64,000 nucleotides of DNA from JAIBJN01 sp963775505 (GCA_963775505.1 CAVZIL010000001.1:558001-622000); one strand, 5' to 3'. Positions 1 to 7,882 are shown, counted from the stretch's first letter. A program made the numbers and translations. Notes: generated by a model not told the origin, from the letters alone.

Positions 1-22
1 TGCAGAAGGGGACGCCCTGGGC

Positions 23-271
23 ATGAGCCGGTCCGCGCTCGCTCGGCGGCTTCTCCTCGTCGCCCTCGCGGCGGCGCTCGTCGGATGCGGAGCCAAGGGC
101 GACGGGAGCCGGTCCCCGATCACGACCGTCGAGTCGCCCACGGAGGTCGAGACGCAGGACTTTCGCGACTTCGACGCCGACCACGAGGACGAAGGCGACG
201 ACGACGACGGCGAGGGTCACGGCAAGGACAAAGGCAAGCCGCCCGGGCACGTGAAGAAGGAAGACGACTAG
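23..271 (+). CDS. Small acidic lipoprotein, function unknown
   Basis: An 82-residue protein with a clear lipoprotein signal peptide: basic N-terminus with RR at residues 8-9, a hydrophobic core, and lipobox LVGC with the lipidated Cys at residue 22. The mature part is low complexity: a Thr/Glu-rich linker, a run of Asp/Glu (residues 50-65) and a Lys/Pro/Gly-rich tail. No enzymatic domain is visible; it is probably anchored outside the cytoplasmic membrane. It stands alone upstream of a tRNA gene on the other strand. The signal peptide supports that it is a real gene, but its role is not known. Confidence 0.65.
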   Translation: MSRSALARRLLLVALAAALVGCGAKGDGSRSPITTVESPTEVETQDFRDFDADHEDEGDDDDGEGHGKDKGKPPGHVKKEDD

Positions 272-285
272 CGCGTCGGGCGGAG

Positions 286-358
286 TGGGCGGTGCTGGGC
301 TCGAACCAGCGACCTCCTGCGTGTAAGGCAGGCGCTCTCCCAGCTGAGCTAACCGCCC
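286..358 (-). tRNA. tRNA-Val (anticodon TAC)
   Basis: On the minus strand a 73-nt cloverleaf can be drawn: acceptor stem GGGCGGT paired with ACCGCCC and discriminator A, D-arm TAGCTCAGCTGGGAGAGC, anticodon stem CCTGC/GCAGG with loop CTTACAC (anticodon TAC, valine), and T-arm GCTGG-TTCGAGC-CCAGC. The CCA end is not encoded. Confidence 0.97.
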
Positions 359-380
359 GATCTCCCGCAGGGTAGCCGGG

Positions 381-1235
381 TCAGGCGCCGGCGGCCGCGG
401 GCGGCGGCCCGAGTTCCTCGACGCGGTAGCCGTTCGGGTACGTCCGGCGGGACAGCCCGGTCCGCAGGCGCGGCTGCCGGCGCGGCGGGAAGAGCCGGAG
501 GGCGCGGGCCCGCAGTCTCAGCGCGCCCTCGACCGCTCGACGCTCGGCGGCTGTCGGCCTCGGGAGGTCGAGCGCGGCGAGCAGCGGCTCGTCGAGGAGC
601 GCGCAGACTCCGCGCGTGCCCAGGCCCTTCGGGAGCCCGGGAAGCTTGCCGACGAACATGTCGATCATGGCGACCGCGACCCGATGCCCCGCGTCCGTGT
701 GGGCGAACCGGGAGCGCTCGAACTCGGCGTTGAAGCGCTCCATCTCCACGTAGGTCTCCGGGATGTCCCCGATGTTCATCAGCCGGCCGACGGCGCGCCA
801 GAAATGGAGCTGCGCGAGCCGCTCGACCTCGAGCGCCCGTCGCCAGCCGAAGCGCTCGTTCCAGCGGAAGGGCTCGACGACGAAGGTCGAGAGGACGTAG
901 ACGAAGTCCTCGTTGGCGATCGCGAAGCGGCCGTGAATCTGGTTCATGCGGCGGATCGCGGCGCGGCCGAGGGGCGTACTGTGGCCGTGCTCGGCGAAGG
1001 AGCTGATGAGCAGGTCGGTGTCGTCGTAACGCTTGCGCGAGCGCTCCACGAACTCGCCGGTCGAGTCGAGCAGCTCGGCGATCGAGGGCACGGCGAAGGT
1101 CCGGAAGAAGGCGAGCTCGAGCGAGCGCGTGAGGTCGAACGGGAACTCGAAGCAGGTGTCGAGATAGACGATGCGCTCCGCGTCGCGCACCGGATCGAGC
1201 TGCCTGATCTCGCGGAGGTAGCGCGACTCCCGCAT
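381..1235 (-). CDS. MpaB/Lcp-type oxygenase family protein (DUF2236)
   Basis: A 284-residue protein that matches the family of ER-bound oxygenase MpaB, latex clearing protein and related DUF2236 proteins, which are heme or metal-dependent oxygenases. The diagnostic central part is visible: the segment starting AEHGHSTPLGRAAIRRMN, then IHGRFAI, a YVLSTFVVEP stretch and RFGWR (about residues 82-135). His residues in the first two motifs are the probable cofactor-binding positions of the family. It has no signal peptide and lies alone between two tRNA genes on the same strand. The substrate cannot be told. The start ATG at 1235 directly precedes the conserved N-terminus. Confidence 0.8.
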   Translation of the reverse strand: MRESRYLREIRQLDPVRDAERIVYLDTCFEFPFDLTRSLELAFFRTFAVPSIAELLDSTGEFVERSRKRYDDTDLLISSFAEHGHSTPLGRAAIRRMNQIHGRFAIANEDFVYVLSTFVVEPFRWNERFGWRRALEVERLAQLHFWRAVGRLMNIGDIPETYVEMERFNAEFERSRFAHTDAGHRVAVAMIDMFVGKLPGLPKGLGTRGVCALLDEPLLAALDLPRPTAAERRAVEGALRLRARALRLFPPRRQPRLRTGLSRRTYPNGYRVEELGPPPAAAGA

Positions 1236-1240
1236 GGCAG

Positions 1241-1313
1241 TGCCCCCAGCGGGATTCGAACCCGCGCTACGGCCTTGAAAGGGCCGTGACCTGGGCCGCT
1301 AGTCGATGGGGGC
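1241..1313 (-). tRNA. tRNA-Glu (anticodon TTC)
   Basis: A minus-strand cloverleaf of 73 nt: acceptor GCCCCCA/TGGGGGC with discriminator A, anticodon arm ACGGC-CCTTTCA-AGGCCGT with anticodon TTC (glutamate), and T-arm GCGGG-TTCGAAT-CCCGC. No CCA is encoded. It lies 5 bp upstream of the MpaB-like gene on the same strand. Confidence 0.96.
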
Positions 1314-1345
1314 CAGGCGGGCCAAGGATAGCGGCCGCCCGCGGC

Positions 1346-1351
1346 TACACT
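1346..1351 (+). promoter_or_regulatory. -10 box of tRNA-Lys
   Basis: TACACT (TAnnnT class) ends 8 nt before the first base of tRNA-Lys, which fits a sigma-A -10 element. No good -35 box is seen. Confidence 0.5.
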
Positions 1352-1359
1352 CGCTGCGC

Positions 1360-1432
1360 GGGCCGGTAGCTCAGCTGGTAGAGCAGGGGACTTTTAATCC
1401 CAAGGTCGCTGGTTCGAATCCAGCCCGGCCCA
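1360..1432 (+). tRNA. tRNA-Lys (anticodon TTT)
   Basis: A 73-nt cloverleaf: acceptor GGGCCGG/CCGGCCC plus discriminator A, D-arm TAGCTCAGCTGGTAGAGC, anticodon arm GGGGA-CTTTTAA-TCCCA with anticodon TTT (lysine), and T-arm GCTGG-TTCGAAT-CCAGC. CCA is not encoded. Its 3' end is followed after 3 nt by the repeat described at 1436, so it may have served as an insertion site. Confidence 0.97.
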
Positions 1433-1435
1433 TCC

Positions 1436-1474
1436 GGGAGTGTCCCAGGTTCTGTCCCAGATATTCGGGGCGAG
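1436..1474 (+). repeat. Left inverted repeat beside tRNA-Lys (TGTCCCAG motif)
   Basis: GGGAGTGTCCCAG (1436-1448) is followed by a second direct TGTCCCAG (1453-1460) and then ATATTCGGGGCGAG (to 1474). The same block, with only one TGTCCCAG and a slightly shorter tail, occurs inverted at 3741-3765. The pair flanks a 2.3 kb region of lower GC, which suggests the ends of an inserted element. Confidence 0.55.
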
Positions 1475-1583
1475 GGCGTCGGGACGGTCGTCGCCGTGTC
1501 ACTTGGTTTCAAACATGCGTTCTGCGTATCTGCTTGAGTGCAGCCGTTCAGATTGCGGGAATGCTGGAACGCGAGCCCGCGCG

Positions 1584-2183
1584 TTACCCGGTTCGCTGGC
1601 CACGAATCTGGTAGCGGTTCAGCGCCACGCCATTCTCGAATGTAGCGTGCTCAAGCAGGTCACACTCCAGCGGTTCGGAGACCTCGTCGAACAGAGGTCG
1701 GCCCGATCCCAGGATCGCCGGGTGGGTGTAGAGCAGAAGCTCATCGAGCAGCCCGTGTTGCAGGAGCTGCGTTGCGAGGGTGGCGCCTCCGACTGCGATT
1801 GTGCCGTCCGTCTCGTCGCGAATGGCGGCGAGTTGGGTGATGGCGTCGGCGCCACCGACGATGCGCGTGTTGTGGCTGGCGGTGGTGCGTGAGTTGGAGA
1901 CAAGGATCTTCGGTGCGGCCGTCCAGATTTTGCCCCACTCCCGCAGGTGGTCGGGCAGCGACTCGTCCTGTGCAGCTGAGGGCCAGACGGTTTCCATCAT
2001 CTCGTAGATGATTCGGCCCTCGACGAACAGCGCCATGCCCCGAGCGCGTTCGTTGAACTCACGATGGAGCTGCTCATCAATGCGCACCCACTCGCCGCCC
2101 TCCTCGTCAGCAACGTGGTCGCCGGCAGACCGCTCGATGCGAAGATCGAGCGACACATTCATCCAGTACGTCATGCGCCCCAT
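1584..2183 (-). CDS. Dihydrofolate reductase family protein (RibD C-terminal-like)
   Basis: A 199-residue protein of the RibD_C/DHFR-like family of small NADPH-dependent reductases, found widely as stand-alone genes of unknown substrate in actinobacteria. Visible marks are the N-terminal TYWMNVSLD strand, the central VEGRIIYEMME helix, a glycine-rich cofactor loop TIAVGGATLATQLL (about residue 130) and the C-terminal LLLYTHPAILGSGRPLF segment. The usual SLDGYIE turn reads SLDLRIE here. Its GC content is lower than that of the neighbours and it sits inside the region bounded by the 1436/3741 repeats, so it may have arrived with that segment. It is unlikely to be the cell's true folate enzyme. 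Confidence 0.82.
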   Translation of the reverse strand: MGRMTYWMNVSLDLRIERSAGDHVADEEGGEWVRIDEQLHREFNERARGMALFVEGRIIYEMMETVWPSAAQDESLPDHLREWGKIWTAAPKILVSNSRTTASHNTRIVGGADAITQLAAIRDETDGTIAVGGATLATQLLQHGLLDELLLYTHPAILGSGRPLFDEVSEPLECDLLEHATFENGVALNRYQIRGQRTG

Positions 2184-2263
2184 GCACGGAATCTACCCGC
2201 ATCACGCTTTCGAGCGGACGGAGCCTCGGCCGAGATGTGGCGGGCGGGCTCGTCGGCCACGGC

Positions 2264-3004
2264 TCAGCCCCGATTGTGGTTGACGACCTCGACGTTGTGC
2301 CCGTCCGGGTCGAGCACGAACGCGCCGTAGTAGCCCGGGTGGTAGACCGCGCGCTCGCCCGGCGCGCCGTGGTCCTCGTAGCCCGCCGCGAGCGCGGCGG
2401 CGTGGAAGGCGCGCACCGCGGCGTCCTCGCGCGCGGGGAACGCGAGGTGGACGTGCTCCGTGAGCGGCCGCTCGTCCCGGACGAGCGAGAAGCTGTAGTC
2501 CGGGCCGGACAGCTGCACGCGGCCGGGCTCGTCGTGCGCCAGGCGGAGCCCGGCGTGCGGGGCGATCGTCGTGTAGAAGCGCCGGGAGGCCTGCGGGTCG
2601 CGGACGCGGAGCCACAGGTGGTCGACGCGGCCGTCGGGCACGGCGTCCTCGCGGTCGGCGTGGACCGCCTCGACGCTGTTGCCGTCGGGGTCGAGCAGGA
2701 ACCCGCCGTAGTACGTCGGGCCGTACTGCGTGCGCGGCCCCGGCGCACCGTCATCGGGGTACCCCGCGTCGACGCCCGCCTGCCAGAACGCGTCGACCTG
2801 CGCGCGGTCGCGGGCGCGGAAGCCGACGTGGAGCCCGCGGGTCACCGGGTGCTCGCGGTCCGTTGGCCCGATGGCCCAGTCGTCCCACTCGACCAGCTCG
2901 GCGTCCGCATGACTGGGCTCGACGCCCAGGACGCTCAGCACGGTGCGGTAGAAGCGCTCGGAGGACGCGAGGTCCGAGACGGCGATGCCGACGTGGTCGA
3001 ACAC
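2264..3004 (-). CDS. Two-domain VOC (glyoxalase/bleomycin-resistance fold) protein
   Basis: About 246 residues made of two tandem VOC domains. Each begins with a typical beta strand (FDHVGIAVSDL; VDHLWLRVRDP) and ends with a metal-site strand (YGGFLLDPDGNSVEAV and YGAFVLDPDGHNVEVV), so two pseudo-symmetric half sites are present. VOC proteins act as isomerases, ring-cleavage dioxygenases or drug-binding proteins; the substrate is not clear. I placed the start at GTG 3004, directly before FDHVGI; the open frame extends to 3121, but those 39 residues do not look like a VOC N-terminus. It is divergent from the HNH gene. Confidence 0.82.
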   Translation of the reverse strand: MFDHVGIAVSDLASSERFYRTVLSVLGVEPSHADAELVEWDDWAIGPTDREHPVTRGLHVGFRARDRAQVDAFWQAGVDAGYPDDGAPGPRTQYGPTYYGGFLLDPDGNSVEAVHADREDAVPDGRVDHLWLRVRDPQASRRFYTTIAPHAGLRLAHDEPGRVQLSGPDYSFSLVRDERPLTEHVHLAFPAREDAAVRAFHAAALAAGYEDHGAPGERAVYHPGYYGAFVLDPDGHNVEVVNHNRG

Positions 3005-3119
3005 CCGGCCGAGGCTACCGTTGCCGGCATGCTCGATGTACGTCACCTGCGGCGGATGCTGTGCGCCTTCGGCGACGATAGCCCGGTCGTCTCCACCTTC
3101 GAGGACTGGGAGCCCGAGC

Positions 3120-3587
3120 ATGAACCAGGAAGAGCAGGTCCCTCAAGCGAGACCCCCAACGGCACCCGTGGACGCTGAAGAAACTCCAGTTCAGAAGCTC
3201 GAAGGCCTGGGAGTTCGCGGAATCCTCTGGCAACTTGCCCGCGATGGCCAGCTCATCGACGTGCGTTGCGAGATGCCCCAGTGCTACTGCTTCCGGGGTC
3301 GTAGGTACTTCGACCCGAGATCGGCGCGTTCCGATTGGGAGCCGACGGCCGACCACTATCCGAGACTGAAGATGCACGGTGGCCACCTCACCCCGGACAA
3401 CGTCCGGCTTGCGCATCGGCTCTGCAACCGCCGTGACTACCACTGGCGGAAGAAGATCAACGCGCTGCTCGGGAAGCGGATGTCGCTGGAGGAGATCGCC
3501 GAGAAGCTGAGCGCGGAGAAGGTTCCAACGATTCACGGCACGAACAGATGGACAGCTGCATCTGTTCGGAAGGCATTCGTTTCCTAG
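3120..3587 (+). CDS. HNH-like nuclease with C-terminal recombinase-type helix-turn-helix
   Basis: About 155 residues from ATG 3120, which has a GGAG Shine-Dalgarno 7 nt upstream. The middle has an HNH/treble-clef pattern: Cys pair region CEMPQCYC, then DHYP, a glycine pair (HGGHLTPDNVRLAHRLCN) and CNRR, like the D-H-x-P...GG...N-L-x-x-A-H-x-x-C-N of HNH nucleases. The C-terminal part (SLEEIAEKLSAEKVPTIHG then WTAASVRKAF) resembles the small HTH after the catalytic domain of large serine recombinases. No serine catalytic domain is present. It may be a nuclease linked to an integrated element at tRNA-Lys, or a remnant of one. Function is inferred. Confidence 0.65.
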   Translation: MNQEEQVPQARPPTAPVDAEETPVQKLEGLGVRGILWQLARDGQLIDVRCEMPQCYCFRGRRYFDPRSARSDWEPTADHYPRLKMHGGHLTPDNVRLAHRLCNRRDYHWRKKINALLGKRMSLEEIAEKLSAEKVPTIHGTNRWTAASVRKAFVS

Positions 3588-3740
3588 AAGCGGCGCAGTC
3601 GCCCCGGCCCGGTCGCGAGCGAGGTTCTCGGCGGCACTGGCGAGTGCCTATTTCAAGTTTGTGCCTTCTGATACTTTCACTGCTGAGTGCGTGAATTACG
3701 CCCAATCGTCGGCAACGGGCATTTCGGCAGCCAGAGTGGG

Positions 3741-3765
3741 CTCGCGGTATTTCTGGGACACTCCC
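3741..3765 (-). repeat. Right inverted repeat of the tRNA-Lys-proximal segment
   Basis: Read on the minus strand, 3765 to 3741 gives GGGAGTGTCCCAG followed by AAATACCGCGAG. This matches the block at 1436-1474 over its first 13 bases exactly and over most of the tail (ATATTCGGGGCGAG there). The remainder of the 3588-3771 gap is relatively AT-rich and shows no gene. Confidence 0.55.
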
Positions 3766-3771
3766 ATCCGC

Positions 3772-4380
3772 TCATCCCTGCTCGTTCCGAGCCAGGCGCT
3801 CCGCTCGCTCCTTGATGCCGAGCAGCATCTTCCGCTCCATGACGAGGGAGGCCGGCTCCATCGGGATCATGCCCAGGCGGGCGGCGAGCGTCGGGAGCCG
3901 GAAGCGGTTGCGGCTGATCAGGCGCGTGGAGCCTTCGCGGGGCTCGAGGACGAAGGTCCACACCCAGTTGCCATCCTCGGAGCGCCAGGCGAGCGCGCGC
4001 TCGGGCTCCACCAGCTCGACGCGCATCCGATTCGATCCGTACCCGAGCGTGTCGCCGACCTGCGGCTGCTGGAACTCCGGCAGGACGCGATCGACGCTGT
4101 GCATGCCGAGGCCCAGGAGGTTCTCGATCCAGTCGTAGGTGTACGCGCCGCCGCGAGGCGACGGGCCCATCTGCGCGATCCAGGGCCAGACCGCGCTCGG
4201 AGAAGCGTCGATCTCGACGGCGCGGGTCGCGACCCCGTCGGCGTCCTCGAGCAGCTCGTCGCCCGGTAGCCGGGCGTCTGCCTCCTCGTCGGTGGCGCCC
4301 CACGTGAGGATCGGCTTCCGCAGGAAGCGCAGGTAGAGGAATCCCAGGGCCACGGCCGCGAGAACGCGAGGCACCGCCAT
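3772..4380 (-). CDS. Membrane-anchored SRPBCC (START-like) family protein
   Basis: 202 residues. An N-terminal membrane segment (VLAAVALGFLYLRFL, residues 4-18) is followed by a SRPBCC/polyketide-cyclase-like domain, with the usual TRAVEIDASPSAVWPWIAQMG opening strand and helix (residues 51-71), a central VGDTLGYG and the C-terminal long helix. SRPBCC domains form a ligand-binding cavity; the ligand is unknown. The start was set at ATG 4380, since upstream in-frame sequence is Arg-rich and overlaps the next gene. The neighbour at 4398 on the same strand is a small membrane protein. Confidence 0.75.
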   Translation of the reverse strand: MAVPRVLAAVALGFLYLRFLRKPILTWGATDEEADARLPGDELLEDADGVATRAVEIDASPSAVWPWIAQMGPSPRGGAYTYDWIENLLGLGMHSVDRVLPEFQQPQVGDTLGYGSNRMRVELVEPERALAWRSEDGNWVWTFVLEPREGSTRLISRNRFRLPTLAARLGMIPMEPASLVMERKMLLGIKERAERLARNEQG

Positions 4381-4397
4381 GCCGGCAGTCTGCCTCG

Positions 4398-4643
4398 TCA
4401 GCCGCGTCGCGGCCGCAGTCTCCAGAGGATCGCCAGGAAGAGCAGCGTGCTTCCGAGCCCGGCTGCGAGAGCGACCCCCCAGCCGCCGGCGTCGAGCGCG
4501 ATGTCCGCCGCGCCGAGACCCACGCTGAGGGCAATCCCGACGACCGCGAGCCGCAGCTCCGCGAGCCAGCGTTCGGTTCCGGTGCCGATCGTCTCGGCGA
4601 GCTCCTGCTCGTACGCCTGGCCGGGCGGCTCGCGACCTCGCAC
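4398..4643 (-). CDS. Small two-helix membrane protein
   Basis: 81 residues from a GTG start. After a polar N-terminus (residues 1-28) there are two hydrophobic helices (about 30-50 and 55-74) and a short Arg-rich C-terminus. No known domain is recognised. It ends 17 bp before the SRPBCC gene, so the two are probably co-transcribed. Confidence 0.55.
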   Translation of the reverse strand: MRGREPPGQAYEQELAETIGTGTERWLAELRLAVVGIALSVGLGAADIALDAGGWGVALAAGLGSTLLFLAILWRLRPRRG

Positions 4644-4690
4644 GCACCCGAGGATAGGGAGCGCCGCCGACGGCCTAGACTGCCGCGTCG

Positions 4691-5893
4691 ATGTCGCCGT
4701 TGAGAACCCTGTCGTCGTCGCTCGTCGTCACCGGTGCTCTCGTCACTGCCTCGTGCGGCGGGGAAGACGGGTCCGAGTCGGGAAGCGCCGCGCCTCCGGG
4801 CGGCCACGCCGCGAGCCACGCGGTGTCGCACCTCCAGGAGGAGCTCGCCGATCTCGGCTACTACGAAGGTCCGCACGACGGCGTCTTCGGCGACGAGACA
4901 CAGGACGCGCTCGAGCAGCTTCAGGCCGACGAAGGCCTGGAGTCCACCGGCGAGCTCGACCGGTCCACGCGGGCGGTGCTCGGCGCGCTCGCCGGCAGGA
5001 GCGACGCGCTCTCGGTCAAGGCGATGCAGACGGCCCTCGCCGAGCTCGGCCTCTACGACGGCCTCATCGACGGCGACTACGGCCCGGCTACGGAGGGGGC
5101 GATCGAGGAGGTGCAGCGCGAGGCAGGCATCGAGGTCGACGGCGCGTACGGCCAGGAAACCGCCGCCGCTCTGAACGAGCTCTACCAGGAAGAGGTCCTC
5201 GACGAGAAGCCGGTGGAGCACGTCGGCGACACGTCCGCCGACCAGGGCGACGACGGCGAGGTGCTCAGGCCGGGCTCGCGAGGACCTGCGGTCAGAGAGC
5301 TGCAGAGGCGGCTCGCCCAGCTCGGCTACCGGCCCGGCAGCGCGGACGGCGCCTACGGCGCCCAGACGGCGTCCGCCGTCATGGCCTTCGAGAAGCACGA
5401 GGGGCTGGGTCGCGACGGCGTCGCCGGGCCGCAGGTGCGTGGAGGGCTCCGAGATCCTCAGGGAGCCGGGCCGCGAAGGAAAGAGCCGCGGCCAAGCATC
5501 GAGGTCGACCTCGACCGGCAGATCGCCTTCGTCGTCTCCCGCAACGGAAGGGTCGCGATCCTGAACGTCTCGACCGGCTCGGGCGAGACGTACGACGTGC
5601 CCGGGGGTGGGACCGCCGTCGCCTACACGCCCACCGGGCGCTTCACCGTCTACCGCAAGGTGGACGGAATCGTCGAGGCGCCACTCGGCAGCCTCTACAA
5701 GCCGCTCTACTTCGACGAGGGCTGGGCCGTTCACGGCGCGGCCAGCGTTCCGGGCTACCCCGCCAGCCACGGGTGCGTGCGGACGAGCGACGCCGACCAG
5801 GACTTCGTCACGCGAGCGCTCTCGAAAGGCTCGGCCGTGTTCGTCTACGGGAAGAGCCTCGGCGAGCCCGGCCAGGGCCGGCCGGGGTTCTGA
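4691..5893 (+). CDS. L,D-transpeptidase (YkuD) lipoprotein with three peptidoglycan-binding repeats
   Basis: A 400-residue cell-wall enzyme. It starts with a lipoprotein signal (Cys22 in the TASCGG lipobox). Three PG_binding_1 domains follow at about residues 37-90, 110-160 and 195-250; they share the pattern LQ..L..LGYY.G..DG.fG..T..A...fQ. A YkuD domain fills the C-terminal half, from IEVDLDRQIAFV (about 270), with catalytic motif SHGCVR (Cys362, His360). L,D-transpeptidases make 3-3 cross-links in peptidoglycan or attach lipoproteins. A TAGACT box lies 9 nt before the ATG. Together with the next genes it belongs to an envelope-related group. Confidence 0.93.
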   Translation: MSPLRTLSSSLVVTGALVTASCGGEDGSESGSAAPPGGHAASHAVSHLQEELADLGYYEGPHDGVFGDETQDALEQLQADEGLESTGELDRSTRAVLGALAGRSDALSVKAMQTALAELGLYDGLIDGDYGPATEGAIEEVQREAGIEVDGAYGQETAAALNELYQEEVLDEKPVEHVGDTSADQGDDGEVLRPGSRGPAVRELQRRLAQLGYRPGSADGAYGAQTASAVMAFEKHEGLGRDGVAGPQVRGGLRDPQGAGPRRKEPRPSIEVDLDRQIAFVVSRNGRVAILNVSTGSGETYDVPGGGTAVAYTPTGRFTVYRKVDGIVEAPLGSLYKPLYFDEGWAVHGAASVPGYPASHGCVRTSDADQDFVTRALSKGSAVFVYGKSLGEPGQGRPGF

Positions 5894-5908
5894 GCTGAGG
5901 GGACGACC

Positions 5909-6400
5909 GTGATCCTGCGTGAGCCGGCCACCGCTCTCGACCCGCGGGTTCGGACGCTGTGGCTCCTGGAGAACCTGATGGCGACCGGGGTCGCCGCAGC
6001 GCTCGTGATCGGCGGTGCCGTCGCGGCCGCGATGCTCGGTGCCACGACGGTCGCCTGGCTCGTCGGCGGGATCGGCGCGCTCGTCGTCGCCGGCCTCGTC
6101 GTGCTCTCGTTCGTCTCGGCCGGCCTCGACTACCGCCACTTCCGCTACGAGGTCACCGACCTCGGGCTCTACGTCGCCCGCGGCTGGCTCTGGCGGCGCT
6201 ACCAGGTCGTCCCCCACGCGCGCGTGCAGACCGTCGACACGACGGCCGGGCCGCTCATGCGTGCGCTCGGACTCGTCGCCGTGTTCGTGCGGACGGCCTC
6301 GGCCGCGGGCGGAACCTCCGTCCCGGGACTGACGCCCGAGGTCGCCGACCGGCTCGTGGAGGAGCTCGCACGCCGGGCCGGCCTCGAGGAGGGAACCTGA
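5909..6400 (+). CDS. PH domain-containing membrane protein (YdbS-like)
   Basis: 163 residues with a GTG start. Two transmembrane helices (about 25-45 and 50-72) precede a bacterial PH domain (bPH_2): the RYEVTDLGLYVARGWLWRR strand pair and VPHARVQTVDTTAGPLMRALGL segment are typical of the YdbS family. It is followed after 1 nt by the larger YdbT-like gene, the usual arrangement of this pair in Bacillus and actinobacteria. YdbS/YdbT are implicated in envelope stress or bacteriocin tolerance, but the exact role is not known here. Confidence 0.85.
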   Translation: MILREPATALDPRVRTLWLLENLMATGVAAALVIGGAVAAAMLGATTVAWLVGGIGALVVAGLVVLSFVSAGLDYRHFRYEVTDLGLYVARGWLWRRYQVVPHARVQTVDTTAGPLMRALGLVAVFVRTASAAGGTSVPGLTPEVADRLVEELARRAGLEEGT

Positions 6401-6401
6401 C

Positions 6402-7880
6402 GTGTCGCCGCCGGCGGAGCTCGAGGGTCGCCTCCATCCGCTCGGCCTCGTCGTCGTCGCCCGCCGCTTCGTGGGCGCAAGCCTCATTCCCGCGCTCGCG
6501 CTTTTCCTGTCCGCGGGAACCCGGGTCGTCGTCCCGGCCGTGCTGCTGGCGTTGCTCATCGGCCTCCCGCTGGCGCTTCTCTCCTGGTGGCGCTTCCGCT
6601 ACCGCGTGAGCGGCGGCCGCCTCGAGCTGCACTCGGGCGTTCTCAGCCGCTCGGTGCGGACGATCCCGCTGGAGCGCGTGCGCGGGATCCGCGTCACCGA
6701 GCCCTTCCTGCACCGTCTTCTCGGGCTCGTGCGCGTCGACGTGGAGGCGGCGGCCGGCGGCGGGCAGAGCGCGGAGCTCTCGCTGCCTGCGGTCACGCGT
6801 CGGCAGGCAGACGAGCTTCGGGAGGGGCTCCTTGCTGCCTCGCCCGGCCCCGAGTTCGCCGAGCCGCCTGTTCTGTATCGCGCCACGCCCGGCCGCCTCG
6901 CGGCCGCCGGGGTGACGAGCCTGAGCTACCTCTTCGCCCCGGCGGCCATCGTCGGCGTCGCGCTCAACCTTGCCGACGACCTACCGGGGGGATACGTCGA
7001 GCGTGCCGTCGAGGCCGCCGCGGATCGTTTCCCGACCGATGCCATGGGCCTCGTGCTGGTCGGACTGGTTGCCGCCGCGCTGGTCCTGGTCTCCGCCGCA
7101 ATCGGGTCGCTGCTCGTGGACTGGGACTTCACGCTCCGCGACGAGGGCGAGCGGTTGACGGCGGCGCGCGGTCTCCTCACCCGCCGCGTCGTCCATCTCG
7201 ACCGCGACCGGATCCGCGGAGCGGACGTGCGGGACACCCCGCTTCGGCGGCCGTTCGGCCTCGCCGCGGTGACCGCGATCGCAGCCGGGGTCGGCGGCCG
7301 CGACGGCGGCACGACGCTCGCTCCGGTGCTTCGGCGGGAAGAGCTGGGGGCCTTGCTCTCGGCCGTGGACGAGCACGCCCCCAGCCCGCACGCTCCGCTC
7401 GCGTCCCATCCGACGAGTGCGCGCTCGCGCCGCCTCGTCCGCGCGGCGGCGGTCCCCCTCGTCCTCTTCGCGCTCTTCGCTGCGCTCGGCGCCGTCTGGG
7501 CGGCCGCCGTCGCGCTCGTCGCGCTCGCCGCCGCCGTTCCGCTCGCCCTCGACCGCTACCGCCAGCTCGGGCACGCCTTCGACGGGCGCCGACTCGCGCT
7601 TCGCGAGGGCAGCCTGCGCCGGCGCTGGTCCGAGCTCGATCCGGACGCGGCCGTCAGCTTCGAGCTCCGGAGCTCGCCGGGCCAGCGGCGCGCAGGTGTG
7701 GCGACGCTCACCGTCCACCTCGGCCAAGGCGCCGGCTCGCGGCGGGCGCTCGACATCGGCGAGAAGCAGGCGGCCGAGCTCCTCCGACGCGTCCGACCGC
7801 AGCTTTTCGAGCGCCGCCCCTCGGTGGGCGGCATTGACAAGTCGAAGAGTGATTGCAACTCTCTCGGGGCACCGCACTGA
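6402..7880 (+). CDS. Multi-PH-domain membrane protein (YdbT-like)
   Basis: 492 residues, GTG start 1 nt after the YdbS-like gene. Three bPH_2 domains alternate with pairs of transmembrane helices. Domain 1 has the RYRVSGGRLELHSGVLSR and IPLERVRGIRVTEPFLHRLLGL segments (about 65-125), domain 2 has DWDFTLRDEGERLTAARGLL and HLDRDRIRGADVRDTPLRRPFGL (about 240-300), and the third is degenerate near the C-terminus (RYRQLGHAFDGRRLALREG). This matches YdbT, which works with YdbS. The C-terminal end overlaps the region just before the next ATG. Confidence 0.85.
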   Translation: MSPPAELEGRLHPLGLVVVARRFVGASLIPALALFLSAGTRVVVPAVLLALLIGLPLALLSWWRFRYRVSGGRLELHSGVLSRSVRTIPLERVRGIRVTEPFLHRLLGLVRVDVEAAAGGGQSAELSLPAVTRRQADELREGLLAASPGPEFAEPPVLYRATPGRLAAAGVTSLSYLFAPAAIVGVALNLADDLPGGYVERAVEAAADRFPTDAMGLVLVGLVAAALVLVSAAIGSLLVDWDFTLRDEGERLTAARGLLTRRVVHLDRDRIRGADVRDTPLRRPFGLAAVTAIAAGVGGRDGGTTLAPVLRREELGALLSAVDEHAPSPHAPLASHPTSARSRRLVRAAAVPLVLFALFAALGAVWAAAVALVALAAAVPLALDRYRQLGHAFDGRRLALREGSLRRRWSELDPDAAVSFELRSSPGQRRAGVATLTVHLGQGAGSRRALDIGEKQAAELLRRVRPQLFERRPSVGGIDKSKSDCNSLGAPH

Positions 7881-7882
7881 AG

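Noticed and set aside
2985..3119. N-terminal extension of the HNH protein by 45 codons
   Set aside because: It overlaps the divergent VOC gene and has no Shine-Dalgarno; ATG 3120 has GGAG at the proper distance.
3677..6559. A very long minus-strand open frame (about 960 codons) antisense to the transpeptidase and PH-domain genes
   Set aside because: It is Arg/Gly/Ala/Pro-rich with no domain, and it lies opposite genes with clear catalytic motifs; open antisense frames are expected at this GC content.
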